Both the position numbers and the translations under genes were made by a program. DNA of 64,000 nucleotides from SZUA-217 sp964194555. GTDB lineage: Bacteria > Actinomycetota > Acidimicrobiia > Spongiisociales > ZC4RG35. Positions 32,818-41,909 of this stretch are shown here, one piece after another; positions within the stretch are counted from its first letter, which is position 1; every line of letters starts with the position of its first letter. The stretch lies in contig CAXMMT010000050.1 of NCBI GenBank assembly GCA_964194555.1, forward strand, positions 26,428 to 90,427. Direction: 5' to 3'. The notes beneath the pieces were generated by a model. That model searched no databases. It worked only from the letters and a program-made list of their open reading frames with translations, and had not been told where the DNA came from.

Positions 32818-33677
32818 TGACTGAGACACTGGCGACGATCGCCAATCTGGCGATTCTGACTTTCGTCCTTGCCTCGATGGTGTCGATGGGGCTCTCCCTC
32901 ACGACGACCCAGGTGATCGAGCCTCTCAAGAACCCGGGGTTGATCGCACAGGCCCTGCTAGCGAACTTCGTTCTGGCGCCACTTGCAGCCTGGGGAATCG
33001 CAGAGTTGGTAGGGCTGAGCGATTCGACTGCGTTGGGACTGATCCTCATCGGAAGCGCCGCAGGCGCCCCTTTTCTCCCCAAGCTTGCTCAGATGGCGAA
33101 GGGAGACGTCGCTTACTCGGTCGGTCTGATGACTCTCCTCATGGTGGTGACTGTCGCATTCATCCCTCTGGTCCTGGGTACCCTGATCGATTCTGTCGAG
33201 GTGAGTGCCTGGGAGATAGCAAAGCCGCTGCTCCTCGGGATGCTGTTGCCGCTCGGTCTGGCCCTGTTGGTGCGAGCCAGATATGACGATGCCAAGAACG
33301 TGGCGCCGGCCCTCAACCAGATCTCAACGATGGCTCTGGCGCTGGGCGGGGTCATCGCCCTTGTGCTCGTTCTTCCGACGATGATCGACTCCTTCGGGAC
33401 CGGGGCGTATATCGCCTTGATCCTCTTTCTGGTCGCCACCCTGGCTGCGGGGTATCTCCTTGGTGGGAAAGAGCGTGCCACCAGGGTCGTTTCGGGACTG
33501 GGTACGGCTCAGCGAAACCTCTCGGCTGCCCTTCTCATCGCCAGCACGAGTTTCGCCGGCGACGGAGAGGTTTTCGTCATGGTCATGTTGGCGTCTGTGG
33601 TGATGCTGGTGGTTCTGTTACCGCTAGCCGCCGAGCTTGGCCGCCGGGCATCTGGAGAACAGGTCGAACGTTTGTAG
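32814..33677 (+). CDS. BASS-family (bile acid:sodium symporter-like) transporter
   Basis: This 287-residue inner-membrane protein has about nine to ten hydrophobic segments. Features of the bile acid:Na+ symporter family are present: MVSMGLSLTTTQVIEPLKNP and LILIGSAAGAPFLPKLAQMA. The second half includes SGLGTAQRNLSAALLIAST. Members move organic anions or sulfonated compounds. Its 4-bp overlap with the alkylsulfatase suggests it may import the alkyl sulfate or export a product (inference). The start is GTG 32814 or ATG 32817. Confidence 0.82.
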   Translation: MMTETLATIANLAILTFVLASMVSMGLSLTTTQVIEPLKNPGLIAQALLANFVLAPLAAWGIAELVGLSDSTALGLILIGSAAGAPFLPKLAQMAKGDVAYSVGLMTLLMVVTVAFIPLVLGTLIDSVEVSAWEIAKPLLLGMLLPLGLALLVRARYDDAKNVAPALNQISTMALALGGVIALVLVLPTMIDSFGTGAYIALILFLVATLAAGYLLGGKERATRVVSGLGTAQRNLSAALLIASTSFAGDGEVFVMVMLASVVMLVVLLPLAAELGRRASGEQVERL

Positions 33678-33691
33678 CATCGCCGGTCCCC

Positions 33692-36600
33692 ATGGCTGCT
33701 CCACTAGCACCTCTTCTCTCGGGCTGGCGTTCCGCGCCGCTCCCTGACCTCGACTCCGTCTGGGCGGTCGCCCCCGGGGGAAGGGCGTATGCGCTGGCCG
33801 GTCTCTTCGAGAGTCTGGGTGAGACATTGCTAGTGATCCTGCCGGGGGAGAGTGACGCCGAGGAGCTTGTCGATGACCTCAGTCTCTTCACCAGTGAAGT
33901 CGTGTTCGCCCCGGCCTGGGAGACCCTGCCCTTCGAGCACGTCTCGCCCAATACGGCGACGATGGCGATGCGCGCTCGGGCGCGTCATCAACTGGTCTCA
34001 GGTGCGCCGGTCATCATCGTTGCCAGCGTCAGAAGCGCCATTCAGCGGATCAGCGTCTCGGATGTCACCCCCATTTCGTTGAATCCCGGTGACGAGATCG
34101 AGATGGATGGCCTCACACGGGCACTTGGCAGAGCCGGCTATCACCGCACCGACCGTGTCGAGGCACGAGGCGAGTTTGCGGTCAGAGGCGGGATTGTCGA
34201 TGTCTTCCCCGCTCAGTCCGAGCAACCAACCCGTCTCGACTTCTGGGGGAACCAGCTCGACGAGATAAGGCGATTCTCGGTCGCGACCCAGAGGTCACTG
34301 GACCTGGTGGACAGCTTCGTTGCCTACCCGGCCCGGGAGGTGAGACCCGACATCGATGTCCGGGAGCGTGCGGCCGGCTTGGTGACGACCGAGGCCTGGG
34401 CCGCCTCGACATGGGATCGCATTGCAGAGGGTCAGTTGTTCCCTGGCATCGAGTCATGGCTGCCATGGCTCGCCGATGAGCGCTGCATGTTCGACGACCT
34501 TCGGTCTTCCGGCCACCTTGTTCTTGTCGACCCGACCCGCAGCCTCGATCGCTGCCGCGACCTGATCAAAGAAGAGGCTGAGTTGGCTGCGGCGCTGGCT
34601 CCCACCTGGGGCGAGGCGGCGCCTGAGGCGGGAGATCATCCGGCCCTCTTTCTCGATCTGGAGAACGCCATTGGGGGGAGAGCTCATCTCCGCATTCCGT
34701 CGTCGCCGACAGTACCCGGCGACAGGGTGTTCGAGATCACCACTCTCGACGCCACCGCGGGTGACCCCGAGTCGGTGGCTGCCGGACTGAGCCGGTTGTT
34801 TCAGCGAGAGATATCGGTCGTGGTCGCCATGGATGGTGAGACGGCCGCCGACCGTGTCGCGGGAACCCTCGCAGATCAGGGTCTGGCAATAGATCGACTC
34901 GAAGCTCTGACCAGTCTCCGATCGGCCGTCGTTTCGGTTGGCATACATAAGGGCTTTGTCGCTCCAGGCCTTGGTGTGGCGGTGCTGGGCGAGCAGGAGA
35001 TAGCGGGGAGACGCCGGGCTCATCGCAGGACGGGGCGAATCGCCTCGCCGCCGCGGCAGCAGTACCAGGACCTCACCGAAGGCGATTATGTCGTTCACTT
35101 CCAGCACGGCATTGGCCGATTCGAGGGATTGGTCACCCGGACGATGGTCGGGATCGAGCGGGACTACCTGATAATCGCATACGCGAGAGGGGACAAGCTC
35201 TACGTCCCGGTGGACCAGCTTGCCGCGGTCAAGCGATACACCGGTGGGGAGGCTCCCCGGGTTTCGCGGATGGGTGGCAAGGACTGGTCGGAGCAAAAGA
35301 CCCGTGTTCGCAGGGCCGTGGCCGTGGTTGCCGCTCAGGTAGTGGAGCTTCATCGCCAGAGGGCGCTCGCCACCGGTCATGCATACGAGCCCGACACCCC
35401 CTGGCAGCACGAGTTGGAGGCGTCGTTTCCGTTCGAGGAGACTCTTGACCAGATCAAGGCGATCGGAGATGTCAAGACCGATATGGAGACCGTTACCCCT
35501 ATGGACCGCCTCATATTTGGCGATGTCGGCTTCGGAAAGACCGAAGTGGCGATCAGGGCAACCTTCAAGGCGGTTCAGGACGGTCGCCAGGTCGCGATTC
35601 TCTGCCCGACGACACTGCTTGCCCAGCAGCATCACCAGGTGTTCTCGGACCGTCTTGCCCCTTATCCGGTTCGGGTCGAGGTCTTGTCCAGATTTCTCAC
35701 GACCAAACAACAGAGACAGGTTGTGGAGGGCCTGGCGACAGGTGAGGTCGATCTCGTCATCGGCACGCACCGGCTTCTCTCAGAAGACATTCGCTTCAAG
35801 CGTCTTGGGCTTTTGGTCATCGACGAGGAGCAGCGATTCGGGGTCAACGCCAAGGACGCCATGAAGCGGCTCAAAGTCGGAGTAGACGTGCTCACTCTGA
35901 CGGCCACCCCTATTCCCCGCACTCTCGAGCTGGCGCTTACCGGGATTCGTGATGTGTCACACATCCGGACACCGCCCGAGGATCGCCATCCGATACTCAC
36001 CTATGTGGGTTCCTTCGACGAGCAAGCCGTATCGGCCGCGATCCGACGAGAGTTGCTCAGAGAGGGTCAAGTCTTCTACGTCCACAATCGCGTCCAATCG
36101 ATCGATCGTGCCGTTGCCCGGTTGAGGGAATTGGTCCCGGATGCCCGATACGCGATCGCCCACGGGCAGATGTCCGAGGGAAAACTCGAACAGGTGATGA
36201 TCGACTTCTGGAATGGCGAATACGACGTGCTGGTGGCGACGACCATCATCGAGTCGGGGCTCGACCTTCCCAAGGTCAACACATTGGTGGTCGAGCGGGC
36301 CGATCTTCTCGGTCTTGCCCAGTTGTATCAGTTGCGGGGACGTGTCGGCAGATCGAGTCAAAGGGCGTATGCCTATCTGTTCCATCCTCAGGATCAGTCG
36401 CTCAGCGAAGATGCGCACAGACGTCTCCAGGCGATCGGTGAGTCGACTGATCTCGGTTCCGGCTTCCAGCTTGCCCTACGGGACCTGGAGATTCGAGGGG
36501 CGGGGTCGATCCTCGGCGAAGTGCAGAGCGGGCACATAGCGGCCGTCGGATTCGATCTCTACGCAGAGCTCGTGGCCGAAGCCGTGAAAGAGATGGAAGG

Positions 36601-37045
36601 CAAGCCCATCGAGGACACCGGCCCACCGGAGATCCGGATCGATCTTCCGGTGGATGCCCACCTCCCGGATTCGTATATAGCCGACCAGGAGCTGCGATTG
36701 GAGGCGTACCGCCGGCTCGCAGCCGCGATCACCGAAAGCGACGTGGGCGATGTCGCAGCCGAGTGGGTCGACCGATTCGGGCCACTCCCAGCCGCGGCGG
36801 TTGCATTGATCGAACTAGCCCAACTACGGGTGGAGGCTATCCGGATCGGTGTCGGTGAGATCGTCAAGCTCCGTCATGAGATCCGAATCTCACCCGTCGA
36901 CTTCAAGCCCTCCCAGGAGGTGCGACTAAAGCGTTTGCAGCCTCGCGCCGTGCTTCAGGCTCGCGATGGAGTCCTCTTCATTCCGGCGACGGAGCCGTTG
37001 GTCGAGACCCTGGTGAGGTTCATCGGCGAGATGTGGAAGACCTGA
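33692..37045 (+). CDS. mfd: Transcription-repair coupling factor
   Basis: Mfd displaces RNA polymerase stalled at lesions and recruits UvrA. It has 1117 residues, normal length. The N-terminal UvrB-like region begins with LAPLLSGWRSAPLPDLDSV. The RNAP-interacting domain reads LTEGDYVVHFQHGIGRFEGL (residue about 460). The translocase has Walker A LIFGDVGFGKTEVAIRATF (about residue 610), the DEEQ box LLVIDEEQRFGV and LTATPIPRTLELALTGIRDV. The C-terminal TRCF domain includes IEDTGPPEIRIDLPVDAHLP. The start ATG at 33692 has GGTCCCC upstream and no clear ribosome site. Confidence 0.97.
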   Translation: MAAPLAPLLSGWRSAPLPDLDSVWAVAPGGRAYALAGLFESLGETLLVILPGESDAEELVDDLSLFTSEVVFAPAWETLPFEHVSPNTATMAMRARARHQLVSGAPVIIVASVRSAIQRISVSDVTPISLNPGDEIEMDGLTRALGRAGYHRTDRVEARGEFAVRGGIVDVFPAQSEQPTRLDFWGNQLDEIRRFSVATQRSLDLVDSFVAYPAREVRPDIDVRERAAGLVTTEAWAASTWDRIAEGQLFPGIESWLPWLADERCMFDDLRSSGHLVLVDPTRSLDRCRDLIKEEAELAAALAPTWGEAAPEAGDHPALFLDLENAIGGRAHLRIPSSPTVPGDRVFEITTLDATAGDPESVAAGLSRLFQREISVVVAMDGETAADRVAGTLADQGLAIDRLEALTSLRSAVVSVGIHKGFVAPGLGVAVLGEQEIAGRRRAHRRTGRIASPPRQQYQDLTEGDYVVHFQHGIGRFEGLVTRTMVGIERDYLIIAYARGDKLYVPVDQLAAVKRYTGGEAPRVSRMGGKDWSEQKTRVRRAVAVVAAQVVELHRQRALATGHAYEPDTPWQHELEASFPFEETLDQIKAIGDVKTDMETVTPMDRLIFGDVGFGKTEVAIRATFKAVQDGRQVAILCPTTLLAQQHHQVFSDRLAPYPVRVEVLSRFLTTKQQRQVVEGLATGEVDLVIGTHRLLSEDIRFKRLGLLVIDEEQRFGVNAKDAMKRLKVGVDVLTLTATPIPRTLELALTGIRDVSHIRTPPEDRHPILTYVGSFDEQAVSAAIRRELLREGQVFYVHNRVQSIDRAVARLRELVPDARYAIAHGQMSEGKLEQVMIDFWNGEYDVLVATTIIESGLDLPKVNTLVVERADLLGLAQLYQLRGRVGRSSQRAYAYLFHPQDQSLSEDAHRRLQAIGESTDLGSGFQLALRDLEIRGAGSILGEVQSGHIAAVGFDLYAELVAEAVKEMEGKPIEDTGPPEIRIDLPVDAHLPDSYIADQELRLEAYRRLAAAITESDVGDVAAEWVDRFGPLPAAAVALIELAQLRVEAIRIGVGEIVKLRHEIRISPVDFKPSQEVRLKRLQPRAVLQARDGVLFIPATEPLVETLVRFIGEMWKT

Positions 37046-37070
37046 CCTACAGAAACTCGTCTCACGGATC

Positions 37071-37086
37071 GGGAACCCGTGTTCCC
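37071..37086 (+). terminator. Weak hairpin after mfd
   Basis: GGGAAC and GTTCCC form a 6-bp stem around CCGT, 25 bp after the mfd stop. There is no T-run, so termination is uncertain. Confidence 0.3.
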
Positions 37087-37103
37087 TTAAGAGCGTCCAA
37101 TAC

Positions 37104-37270
37104 CTAGTGGTCCGTCGCCCAAATAGCTACGCGGTCTCACCGGCCCTCGACGCCCCTGGCGGCGTCCTCCGCCTCGACGCAGCTAAGGCTGCGCCTTCGT
37201 TGTGTGTCCTTGCCAGATGACGCCGATGACTCGGTGACACCGCGGCATCAATTGAGCGACAGACCACTAG
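37104..37270. repeat. Palindromic element, arm type A (copy 3)
   Basis: This 167-bp element is the best-preserved copy. The ends CTAGTGGTCCGTCGC and GCGACAGACCACTAG are inverted repeats with one mismatch. Palindromy continues inward (CGCGGTCTCACCG against CGGTGACACCGCG). A central hairpin is GCAGC, TAAG, GCTGC. It is nearly identical in length and sequence to the copy at 25456. Confidence 0.95.
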
Positions 37271-37273
37271 CAT
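37268..37273 (+). promoter_or_regulatory. Candidate -10 at the end of a palindromic element
   Basis: TAGCAT, again the terminal TAG plus three flanking bases, lies 32 nt before the start of the PpiC lipoprotein gene. Confidence 0.3.
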
Positions 37274-37305
37274 CTGCCAAACTTCCTCCTGTAAAGGATC
37301 TTCTC

Positions 37306-38238
37306 TTGAGAAAACTCGTCCCAATTCTCCTTCTGGTCGCGCTCGTGGCCGCCGCATGTGGCGGTGGATCTTCAACCGTGGCAGCAACAGTCGACGGGAC
37401 CGAAATCACAGTTGACGATGTCGAGGCTTTGATCGATGTGGAGGGATCCATAATCCCCAAGGATCAGTTTGCCCAATTCCTCGGCTTCGAGGTCCAGTGG
37501 GAGGTCATAAACGTTGCAGCTGCCGAGCAGTTCGGCATCGGGTTCACCGAGGAAGAGGTGATCGCCGAGGCGGATCGCATCTACGAGACCGCCAACGCCG
37601 ACGAAACTCGTGAGGAGTTTCTGGCAAACAGGGAGGTCACCGAAGAGTTTCTTCTAAACATTTCCCGTCAGGGTCTCCTCGATGTTGCCGTTCGGGAGTC
37701 GTTGGGCTCTGAGCTCCCACCTCCTTCCCAGGAAGCGATCGATGCCGAGATGACAACAGCCGTCGCCTCCCTGACCCAGGTGTGCGTGTCCCACATCCTG
37801 GTCGACACAGAACCCGAAGCCGAGGACGCCATGGACCGGGTCACCGGCGGCGAAGATTTTGCCGCCGTTGCCTCCGAGGTGTCCCAGGATCCGGGAAGTG
37901 CGGACAACGACGGGATTCTGCCCTGCGGATCCGCCGGCCAGTATGTTCCGGAGTTCCGTGACGCATCCCTGGTGGCGCCCGTTGGCGAGGTTTACGAGGA
38001 CCTTGTTGAAACCCAGTTCGGGTTTCATGTGATGCTCGTGACCGACCGGGTTGCCCCCGCTGCTGGTGATCTTCCCACGGAGGACGAGATCGTCGAGAAC
38101 TTGGCTGCGATTGCCGTGGTTGCGGAGCTTGAGATCTGGTTTCTCGAGCAGATGACGACCGCGGATGTCACCGTTGAAGAGGAGTTCGGGATCTGGCAGA
38201 CGACACCGGAACCCGGAGTGATCGCCCCCACCGAATGA
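37306..38238 (+). CDS. PpiC/SurA-like peptidyl-prolyl isomerase lipoprotein
   Basis: This exported foldase has about 310 residues from a TTG at 37306, with AAGGA 7 nt upstream. The signal peptide LRKLVPILLLVALV ends in the lipobox VAAAC followed by GGG. A SurA-like helical N-terminal domain (STVAATVDGTEITVDDVEAL) leads to a parvulin domain. That domain runs from VCVSHILVDTEPEAEDAMDR to VETQFGFHVMLVTDR, with EDFAAVASEVSQDPGS. The protein sits on the outer face of the membrane, where such proteins (PrsA type) help secreted proteins fold. The stop overlaps mazG by 4 bp. Confidence 0.87.
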   Translation: MRKLVPILLLVALVAAACGGGSSTVAATVDGTEITVDDVEALIDVEGSIIPKDQFAQFLGFEVQWEVINVAAAEQFGIGFTEEEVIAEADRIYETANADETREEFLANREVTEEFLLNISRQGLLDVAVRESLGSELPPPSQEAIDAEMTTAVASLTQVCVSHILVDTEPEAEDAMDRVTGGEDFAAVASEVSQDPGSADNDGILPCGSAGQYVPEFRDASLVAPVGEVYEDLVETQFGFHVMLVTDRVAPAAGDLPTEDEIVENLAAIAVVAELEIWFLEQMTTADVTVEEEFGIWQTTPEPGVIAPTE

Positions 38239-39647
38239 TCACGATCGTCGGTCTCGGCCCTGGCGAATTCGACCGGGTCTCGACGCCGGCGAGGTCTCTT
38301 CTTCTCGATCCTGGGAGGACGGTGGTTGTCCGAACCGAGCATCATCCTGCGGCGTGCCAGCTCGGTGACCTGAGAGATGTCGTCTTTTGCGACGACCTCT
38401 ACGAGTCCGCGGGGACCTTCGAAGACGTCTATCAGGCCATTGCGGACAGGGTGGTCGAAGCCTCGAAATCGGGGCACGTTGTATACGCCGTGCCGGGAAG
38501 CGCGATGGTGGGCGAGCTCGCGGTACGCAATCTGCTTGCGTCAAACCTCGATGTCGAAGTGATCCCCGGCGAGTCCTTTGTCGATGCCATCCTCGCCGAA
38601 GTCGGTTGTGACCCTCTGGATCGGGGTCTTCAGATCCTCAACGGCCATTGTCTGGCAGATCCGTTGGTGCTGGACAAACCGACGATCATCGGCCAACTCG
38701 ATCGACCAGAGACTCTCGCGGATGTTTGCGCCTTGGTAGACCGTGTGACCGTCGAGGGGACGAAAGTGAAAGTACTGGTTGGGCTGGGCGCAACGGATGC
38801 TGTGGTTGCCGAGTTCTTGCCCGAAGACGTCGACTCATCCCTTGCCGGTCTTCGGACCTCGATCTTCGTCGACGCCGAGCCAGGTGGTCTGCTGGGAGCG
38901 GTCCGCACCATGCGTCGACTCCGCACCGAGTGCCCTTGGGACAAAGATCAGACCCATCGGAGTCTGGTAAAGAACCTGGTGGAGGAGTCCTACGAGCTGA
39001 TCGACGCGATCCGGCATCTTGACGAGGACCCATCTGACCTTGTGGCCTATGCAGAGGTGGAGGACGAGCTGGGAGATGTGCTCCTTCAAGTGCTCTTCCA
39101 CTCCGTCATCGCCCGGGAGAAGGGTGTCTTCGACATCGATGACGTGGCCGAGGTGATGCGTCAGAAGCTGGTGCGGCGTCATCCTCATGTGTTTGGTGAC
39201 GTTCAGGTGGCATCTGCCGCCGAGGTGAAGGCCAACTGGGACCGCATCAAGAAAGAGGAGAGGGGAGAGACCGGTGAAGAGTCCGCACTCGACGGTGTTC
39301 CGGCGGGAATGCCGGGTTTGCATCGGGCAGCCAAGATCCAGAATAGGGCTGCCAAGGTCGGCTTCGACTGGGACGAGGCCACGCAGGTGATGCCAAAGAT
39401 CAATGAGGAGCTTGGCGAGCTGAGCGCCGCCATGTCGGGCCACGGTGATATCGAGGCGGAGCTCGGAGATGTGCTGTTCTCGGTGGTCAACCTGGCCCGT
39501 CATCTCGACCTGGACGCGGAAGTGGCCCTTCGCGGGGCGACCGATCGTTTTGAAGAGCGTTTTCGCCGCATGGAGGCGAAGGGAACCCTCGATGGCCTTG
39601 ACCTCGACGCCCTCAACGTCAGGTGGGACCAGTCCAAGAAGGCTTGA
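38235..39647 (+). CDS. mazG: Tetrapyrrole-methylase-like / MazG fusion pyrophosphohydrolase
   Basis: This 470-residue protein has two parts. Residues 1-200 form a SAM-dependent tetrapyrrole methylase-like domain (MITIVGLGPGEFDRVSTPAR, YAVPGSAMVGELAVRNLL). The rest is a full MazG with two copies of the NTP-PPase helix bundle: LRTECPWDKDQTHRSLVKNL with EESYELIDAIRH, then NEELGELSAAMSGHGDIEAE. It hydrolyses non-canonical or excess NTPs. The same domain order is known in Bacillus YabN; many actinobacterial MazG proteins lack the methylase part. The methylase part probably has no methylation role here, but this is not shown. Confidence 0.92.
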   Translation: MITIVGLGPGEFDRVSTPARSLLLDPGRTVVVRTEHHPAACQLGDLRDVVFCDDLYESAGTFEDVYQAIADRVVEASKSGHVVYAVPGSAMVGELAVRNLLASNLDVEVIPGESFVDAILAEVGCDPLDRGLQILNGHCLADPLVLDKPTIIGQLDRPETLADVCALVDRVTVEGTKVKVLVGLGATDAVVAEFLPEDVDSSLAGLRTSIFVDAEPGGLLGAVRTMRRLRTECPWDKDQTHRSLVKNLVEESYELIDAIRHLDEDPSDLVAYAEVEDELGDVLLQVLFHSVIAREKGVFDIDDVAEVMRQKLVRRHPHVFGDVQVASAAEVKANWDRIKKEERGETGEESALDGVPAGMPGLHRAAKIQNRAAKVGFDWDEATQVMPKINEELGELSAAMSGHGDIEAELGDVLFSVVNLARHLDLDAEVALRGATDRFEERFRRMEAKGTLDGLDLDALNVRWDQSKKA

Positions 39648-39721
39648 GTAAGGGTACTCATAGGCGAGGAACAGCACGGGAGCGGTGGTAGCTTGACGCC
39701 GCGAACGGTCTGCCAGCGTCT

Positions 39722-40999
39722 ATGAAAAACACCACAATAGAGCGAATCCATGCCCGCCAGGTGCTCGACTCCCGGGGAAACCCCACGGTCGAGGCCGAGG
39801 TCTTCACGTTAGGTGGTTTTGGTCGTGCTCTAGTGCCATCCGGGGCTTCGACCGGCACACTTGAAGCCGTCGAGTTGCGTGACGGCGGCGACCGGTGGAT
39901 GGGCAAGGCCGTCACCGGGGCTGTTGGTCATGTAAACGACACGATCGCTCCCGCGTTGATCGGCATGGATGCCACACGTCAGGAGGAGATCGACCTGCTG
40001 ATGGCAGATCTCGATGCCACCCCCAACAAGGCCAATCTCGGCGCCAACGCCATTCTTGCTGTTTCCCTCGGCGTGGCTCGTGCCGCTGCCGGCAGTGTGG
40101 GTCTTCCCCTCTTCCGCTATTTGGGTGGGCCCTCGGCGCGGCTGCTCCCGGTGCCGTGTCTCAATGTTCTGAATGGGGGCGCCCATGCCGCCAATTCGGT
40201 CGACATCCAGGAGTTCATGCTGGTTCCTGCTGGTCTTCCCTCCTTCTCCGAGGCGCTTCGGGCCGGTGTCGAGGTATATCACGCCCTCAAACGCTTGCTC
40301 GCCGGTCTTGGCCTCACCACCAACGTGGGCGACGAAGGTGGCTTCGCTCCTGAGCTGGCGACCAGCGAGGCTGCCCTCGACCTGCTCGTTGAGGCGATCG
40401 AAGGCGCCGGATACAAGGTTGGCGAAGAGATCGCTCTTGCGCTCGATGTAGCTGCGACCGAGATCTACCGGGAAGGTCGTTACGGCCTCGAGGGCAGTGA
40501 GCTCAGTTCGGGCGAGATGGTGGACTATTTGGCTGTTCTGGTTGACAAGTATCCTCTTGTCTCGATCGAAGACGGGATGTCCGAAGATGATTGGGACGGA
40601 TGGAAGGCCCTGAACGAGCGTCTGGGCGGGCGGGTCCAGATCATGGGTGATGACCTCTTCGTCACCGATGAGAATCTTCTCCGTCGTGGTATCGCCGAAG
40701 ATGCCGCCAACGCCATCCTGATCAAGGTCAATCAGATCGGGTCGGTCTCGGAGACCCTCCACACGATGCAATTGGCCGAACGAGCCGGCTACGGGCGAAT
40801 GGTCAGTCATCGCAGTGGCGAAACCGAAGACACGTTCATCTCGCATCTGGCTGTGGCCACCAATGCGGGTCAGATCAAGACGGGTGCCCCGGCGCGTGGG
40901 GAGCGAACCGCCAAGTACAACCAACTGCTGAGGATCGAGGAGATGATGGGCAGCGAGGCCCGCTTCGCCGGTTGGGACACTTTCAGGAGAGGTCGATGA
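39722..40999 (+). CDS. eno: Enolase
   Basis: Enolase interconverts 2-phosphoglycerate and phosphoenolpyruvate. It has 425 residues. The family motifs are intact: ARQVLDSRGNPTVEAEVF, GDEGGFAPEL, VSIEDGMSEDDWDGWKAL, the Mg ligand in MGDDLFVT and SHRSGETEDTFISHLAVAT. The stop (CGATGA) overlaps the ATG of the ftsB-like gene. The order eno, ftsB, DUF501, ppx is the standard actinobacterial cluster. Confidence 0.98.
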   Translation: MKNTTIERIHARQVLDSRGNPTVEAEVFTLGGFGRALVPSGASTGTLEAVELRDGGDRWMGKAVTGAVGHVNDTIAPALIGMDATRQEEIDLLMADLDATPNKANLGANAILAVSLGVARAAAGSVGLPLFRYLGGPSARLLPVPCLNVLNGGAHAANSVDIQEFMLVPAGLPSFSEALRAGVEVYHALKRLLAGLGLTTNVGDEGGFAPELATSEAALDLLVEAIEGAGYKVGEEIALALDVAATEIYREGRYGLEGSELSSGEMVDYLAVLVDKYPLVSIEDGMSEDDWDGWKALNERLGGRVQIMGDDLFVTDENLLRRGIAEDAANAILIKVNQIGSVSETLHTMQLAERAGYGRMVSHRSGETEDTFISHLAVATNAGQIKTGAPARGERTAKYNQLLRIEEMMGSEARFAGWDTFRRGR

Positions 41000-41388
41000 C
41001 CGTGTTTCGTCGCCCCGGTGCCGCCCTGGCAACACTTCTGTTCCTCGTGATGGGAGCGGCTTTCTTGACCCAGGTGGTGCCGTATCGGCAGATCCTCGAC
41101 TCACAGCGCCAGGTGAACTCTGCTCGGGCCCAGCTTGCCGCCCTCGAAGCGGACAACGAGGTGCTCGCCGCGGACATTGCCGCCCTCCAGACCGATGAGG
41201 AAGTCGAGAAACTGGCGCGAGAGAAACTTGGTTATGTCCGACCGGGTGAAACGGCCTACATCGTCCTCGACCCGCCCGGAGAGGAAACCCGACCCCAGCC
41301 GCAGACAGACAACCTGGTGATCCCCGAGGATCGGACCTGGGTCGATGTTCTCTGGGATTTCGTCAGCGGCGCCGACCAGAATCCGTAG
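40996..41388 (+). CDS. FtsB/DivIC septum formation initiator
   Basis: This 130-residue divisome protein has one N-terminal membrane helix (ALATLLFLVMGAAFLTQVV). A coiled coil follows (VNSARAQLAALEADNEVLAA, DIAALQTDEEVEKLAREKLG), ending in the conserved YVRPGETAYIVL. The family (FtsB/DivIC) links with FtsL and FtsQ at the septum. AGGAGA stands 5 nt before the ATG. The tail after residue 95 is Pro-rich and then ends WVDVLWDFVSGADQNP. Confidence 0.87.
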   Translation: MTVFRRPGAALATLLFLVMGAAFLTQVVPYRQILDSQRQVNSARAQLAALEADNEVLAADIAALQTDEEVEKLAREKLGYVRPGETAYIVLDPPGEETRPQPQTDNLVIPEDRTWVDVLWDFVSGADQNP

Positions 41389-41390
41389 AC

Positions 41391-41909
41391 ATGACAGACG
41401 TTGATGACCGTAAGGTCATCGAAACACAGTTGGGACGTCCCCAGCGCGCCGACTCCGAGGTCGTATCTCGATGCCATCTCGGACTCCCCGTCGTGGTGCG
41501 GGTTCCACCTCTGCTCGATGACGGGACGCCCTTTCCGACGCTCTACTGGCTGACCTGCCCTCTCGCTGTGGTCCGCATCGCCCGTCTGGAGAGTTCCGGT
41601 GGTGTGAAGCGCATGGACACCAAGTCCGAAACCGACCCCCGGTTTGGAGCGGATCTGGAGAAAGCCCATCGCTCCTATGAGAAGGAGCGGGATGTCCAGG
41701 TTCCCCCCGGCGCTAAACCTGCGCCTTCGGGGGGAGTCGGAGGGTCATCGTCGGGGGTCAAATGCCTTCATGCCCACTACGCCCACTCCAGGGCGGGTGG
41801 CGACAACCCGGTCGGCCAGCTGGTCCAGGAGTGGATCGAGCCTCTGGACTGTGTCGAGGAGTGTGTCGTCGACGGAGAGACGAATCCGGCCTGGTCCCCT
41901 CGTTCATGA
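41391..41909 (+). CDS. DUF501 family protein
   Basis: This 172-residue soluble protein is of unknown function, typical of the actinobacterial eno-ftsB-DUF501-ppx cluster. Motifs seen: QLGRPQRADSEVVSRCHLGL, LYWLTCPLAVVRIARLESSG and GGVKRMD. A Pro/Gly linker at residues 102-118 leads to VKCLHAHYAHSRAGGDNPVG near the C terminus. The linker codons form a strong GC hairpin at 41701-41736, which looks accidental. The stop overlaps the ppx ATG. Confidence 0.88.
   Translation: MTDVDDRKVIETQLGRPQRADSEVVSRCHLGLPVVVRVPPLLDDGTPFPTLYWLTCPLAVVRIARLESSGGVKRMDTKSETDPRFGADLEKAHRSYEKERDVQVPPGAKPAPSGGVGGSSSGVKCLHAHYAHSRAGGDNPVGQLVQEWIEPLDCVEECVVDGETNPAWSPRS

Noticed and set aside
41701..41736. Strong GC hairpin resembling the core of the palindromic elements (GCTAA...CTGCGCCTTCG)
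   Set aside because: It lies in frame in the Pro/Gly linker of DUF501, where such linkers are normal, and it has none of the outer arms. A chance match is likely.
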